64,000 bases of DNA, from positions 1 through 64,000 of the IMG/VR virus record IMGVR_UViG_3300034198_024692; one strand, 5' to 3'. This document shows, piece after piece, positions 63,404 through 64,000 of this stretch. Position numbers and translations under genes: made by a program. The notes under the pieces were generated by a model. The model was not told the DNA's origin and did no database searches. It was given only the letters and a program-made list of their open reading frames with translations. Every line of letters starts with the position of its first letter. Position 1 is the stretch's first letter. The DNA comes from a virus.

Positions 63404-63811
63404 TTACACCCAATCAATCTCTTTGGGCAAATATTTACAAGTCAATTCATCTCCAATTTGTATATTTTCAATAGCGGAAAAGATGTCTGTTTGTAAATCA
63501 TGATATAAATTTGGAGTATTGGAATGATTTACATAATAAGAGGGATTTACTTTATTGATTGAACAGTCAATCCAAAATCCGTAATCATCATTATTGCAAA
63601 TGCTTTTAATGTGGTTAAATATATTAGATTCTAAACCTTTCAAACTTTCCCATGTAATGAATTCATTTTTTTCGGGACGAAATACCACTTCTCCTTTTTC
63701 GATATTAGTTAAAGCAAAAACTCCAACTCCAGCATTTGTAATCTTGCTCGGAGCCAATTTCACCACGATATCGTGAAGTATTTCTTTTTCAATCTTTTGT
63801 TTGCGGTTCAT
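63404..63811 (-). CDS. SET-domain protein methyltransferase
   Basis: A 135-residue protein that matches a whole minimal SET domain: SKITNAGVGVFALTNIEKGEVVF (residues 22-44) is the first SAM-binding motif, VNHSNTPN (94-101) the SAM/pseudoknot motif, and DELTCKY (121-127) the final catalytic Tyr motif. SET enzymes methylate lysines of proteins. Phages rarely carry them. The target could be a virion protein, since it sits among fibre genes, or a host protein. It overlaps the next gene upstream by 23 bases. Confidence 0.85.
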   Translation of the reverse strand: MNRKQKIEKEILHDIVVKLAPSKITNAGVGVFALTNIEKGEVVFRPEKNEFITWESLKGLESNIFNHIKSICNNDDYGFWIDCSINKVNPSYYVNHSNTPNLYHDLQTDIFSAIENIQIGDELTCKYLPKEIDWV

Positions 63812-63986
63812 TTGTAAATTCAGTTATGTAACTATAGTCCGTGTATTGAATTCTTTTGTTTTCAACACTGTATATATTTAAGTCTATTTGATATCCTGGA
63901 TTTTTTGAAATTGGAACATCAACCCAAGCATCATCATGCCACACAATTCTATTGTTTGGATAAGCATAAAAATTACCATTATCCAT
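63789..63986 (-). CDS. Partial or small hypothetical protein at window edge
   Basis: 65 residues from an ATG at 63986; the frame stays open to the window edge, so the gene may begin beyond it. The visible part reads MDNGNFYAYPNNRIVWHDDAWVDVPISKN (split), beta-like. It shares 23 bases with the SET gene. No family recognised. Confidence 0.5.
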   Translation of the reverse strand: MDNGNFYAYPNNRIVWHDDAWVDVPISKNPGYQIDLNIYSVENKRIQYTDYSYITEFTNEPQTKD

Positions 63987-64000
63987 TTTAAACAAATGAG

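Overview
The window is the structural and replication core of a large tailed double-stranded DNA phage (Caudoviricetes). It holds a near-complete head and long-tail module (TerL, portal, protease/scaffold, HK97-like capsid, connector, head closure, tail completion, tail tube, two tail chaperones, TP901-type tape measure, fibres) and a self-encoded replisome (DnaB-like helicase, primase, RecA/UvsX-like recombinase, SSB and a DNA polymerase III-type replicase split over three genes). No tail sheath or baseplate wedge was recognised, so the virion looks siphovirus-like. No integrase, lysis genes, tRNA or CRISPR array were seen. The host cannot be named. The intergenic palindromes at the left edge resemble host-type bacterial repeats, and two recognisable sigma70-like promoters argue that an ordinary bacterial RNA polymerase is used early.

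Layout. 1-1240: GC-rich accessory segment unlike the rest, with six 27-bp imperfect palindromes, GC hairpins and two small minus-strand ORFs that share a 62-bp near-identical 5' segment. 1290-14665 (+): a tube-like virion protein, PhoH ATPase, zinc-ribbon protein, sigma-like factor, HTH protein (possible small terminase), zinc-finger/ERCC4 nuclease, TerL, portal, protease-scaffold, decoration protein, capsid and connector. 14742-17835 (-): tail tube and head-tail joining genes, inverted relative to their neighbours. 17881-32064 (+): tail chaperones, a 2756-residue tape measure, distal tail and fibre proteins. 32061-35846 (-): an operon behind a consensus sigma70 promoter with an unknown protein, dUTPase, dNMP kinase, second sigma factor, SSB, glycosyltransferase and a FmdB-like protein. 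36155-40529 (+): nrdB, GIY-YIG homing endonuclease, nrdA and a DUF5872-like protein. 40550-47764 (+): AT-rich sugar locus with glycosyltransferases, split transketolase, epimerase, methyltransferase, cupin epimerase and GDP-mannose dehydratase. 47751-59800 (+): recombination and replication genes and a Clp-type unfoldase. 59865-60932 (+): a phosphotransferase-fold protein. 60925-63986 (-): tail fibre genes and a SET-domain protein.

How it works together. A short motif, GTGTAA followed by an A/T run, recurs just upstream of start codons in many operons on both strands. Together with two phage sigma-like factors it suggests a phage-directed promoter class. The most unusual feature is the tape measure protein. 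Between its TP901 domain and its C-terminal GGEY/GGEF repeats it carries a string of compact globular insertions: two that look like PD-(D/E)XK nucleases, one that looks like a protein-kinase/phosphotransferase fold, and one short conserved module. They are separated by recurring glycine-aromatic-hydrophobic-PNF motifs, as if enzyme cargo were threaded into the tail. Other notable points are the PHP / exonuclease / polymerase split replicase, the paired half-transketolases in a nucleotide-sugar locus, and a viral SET methyltransferase.
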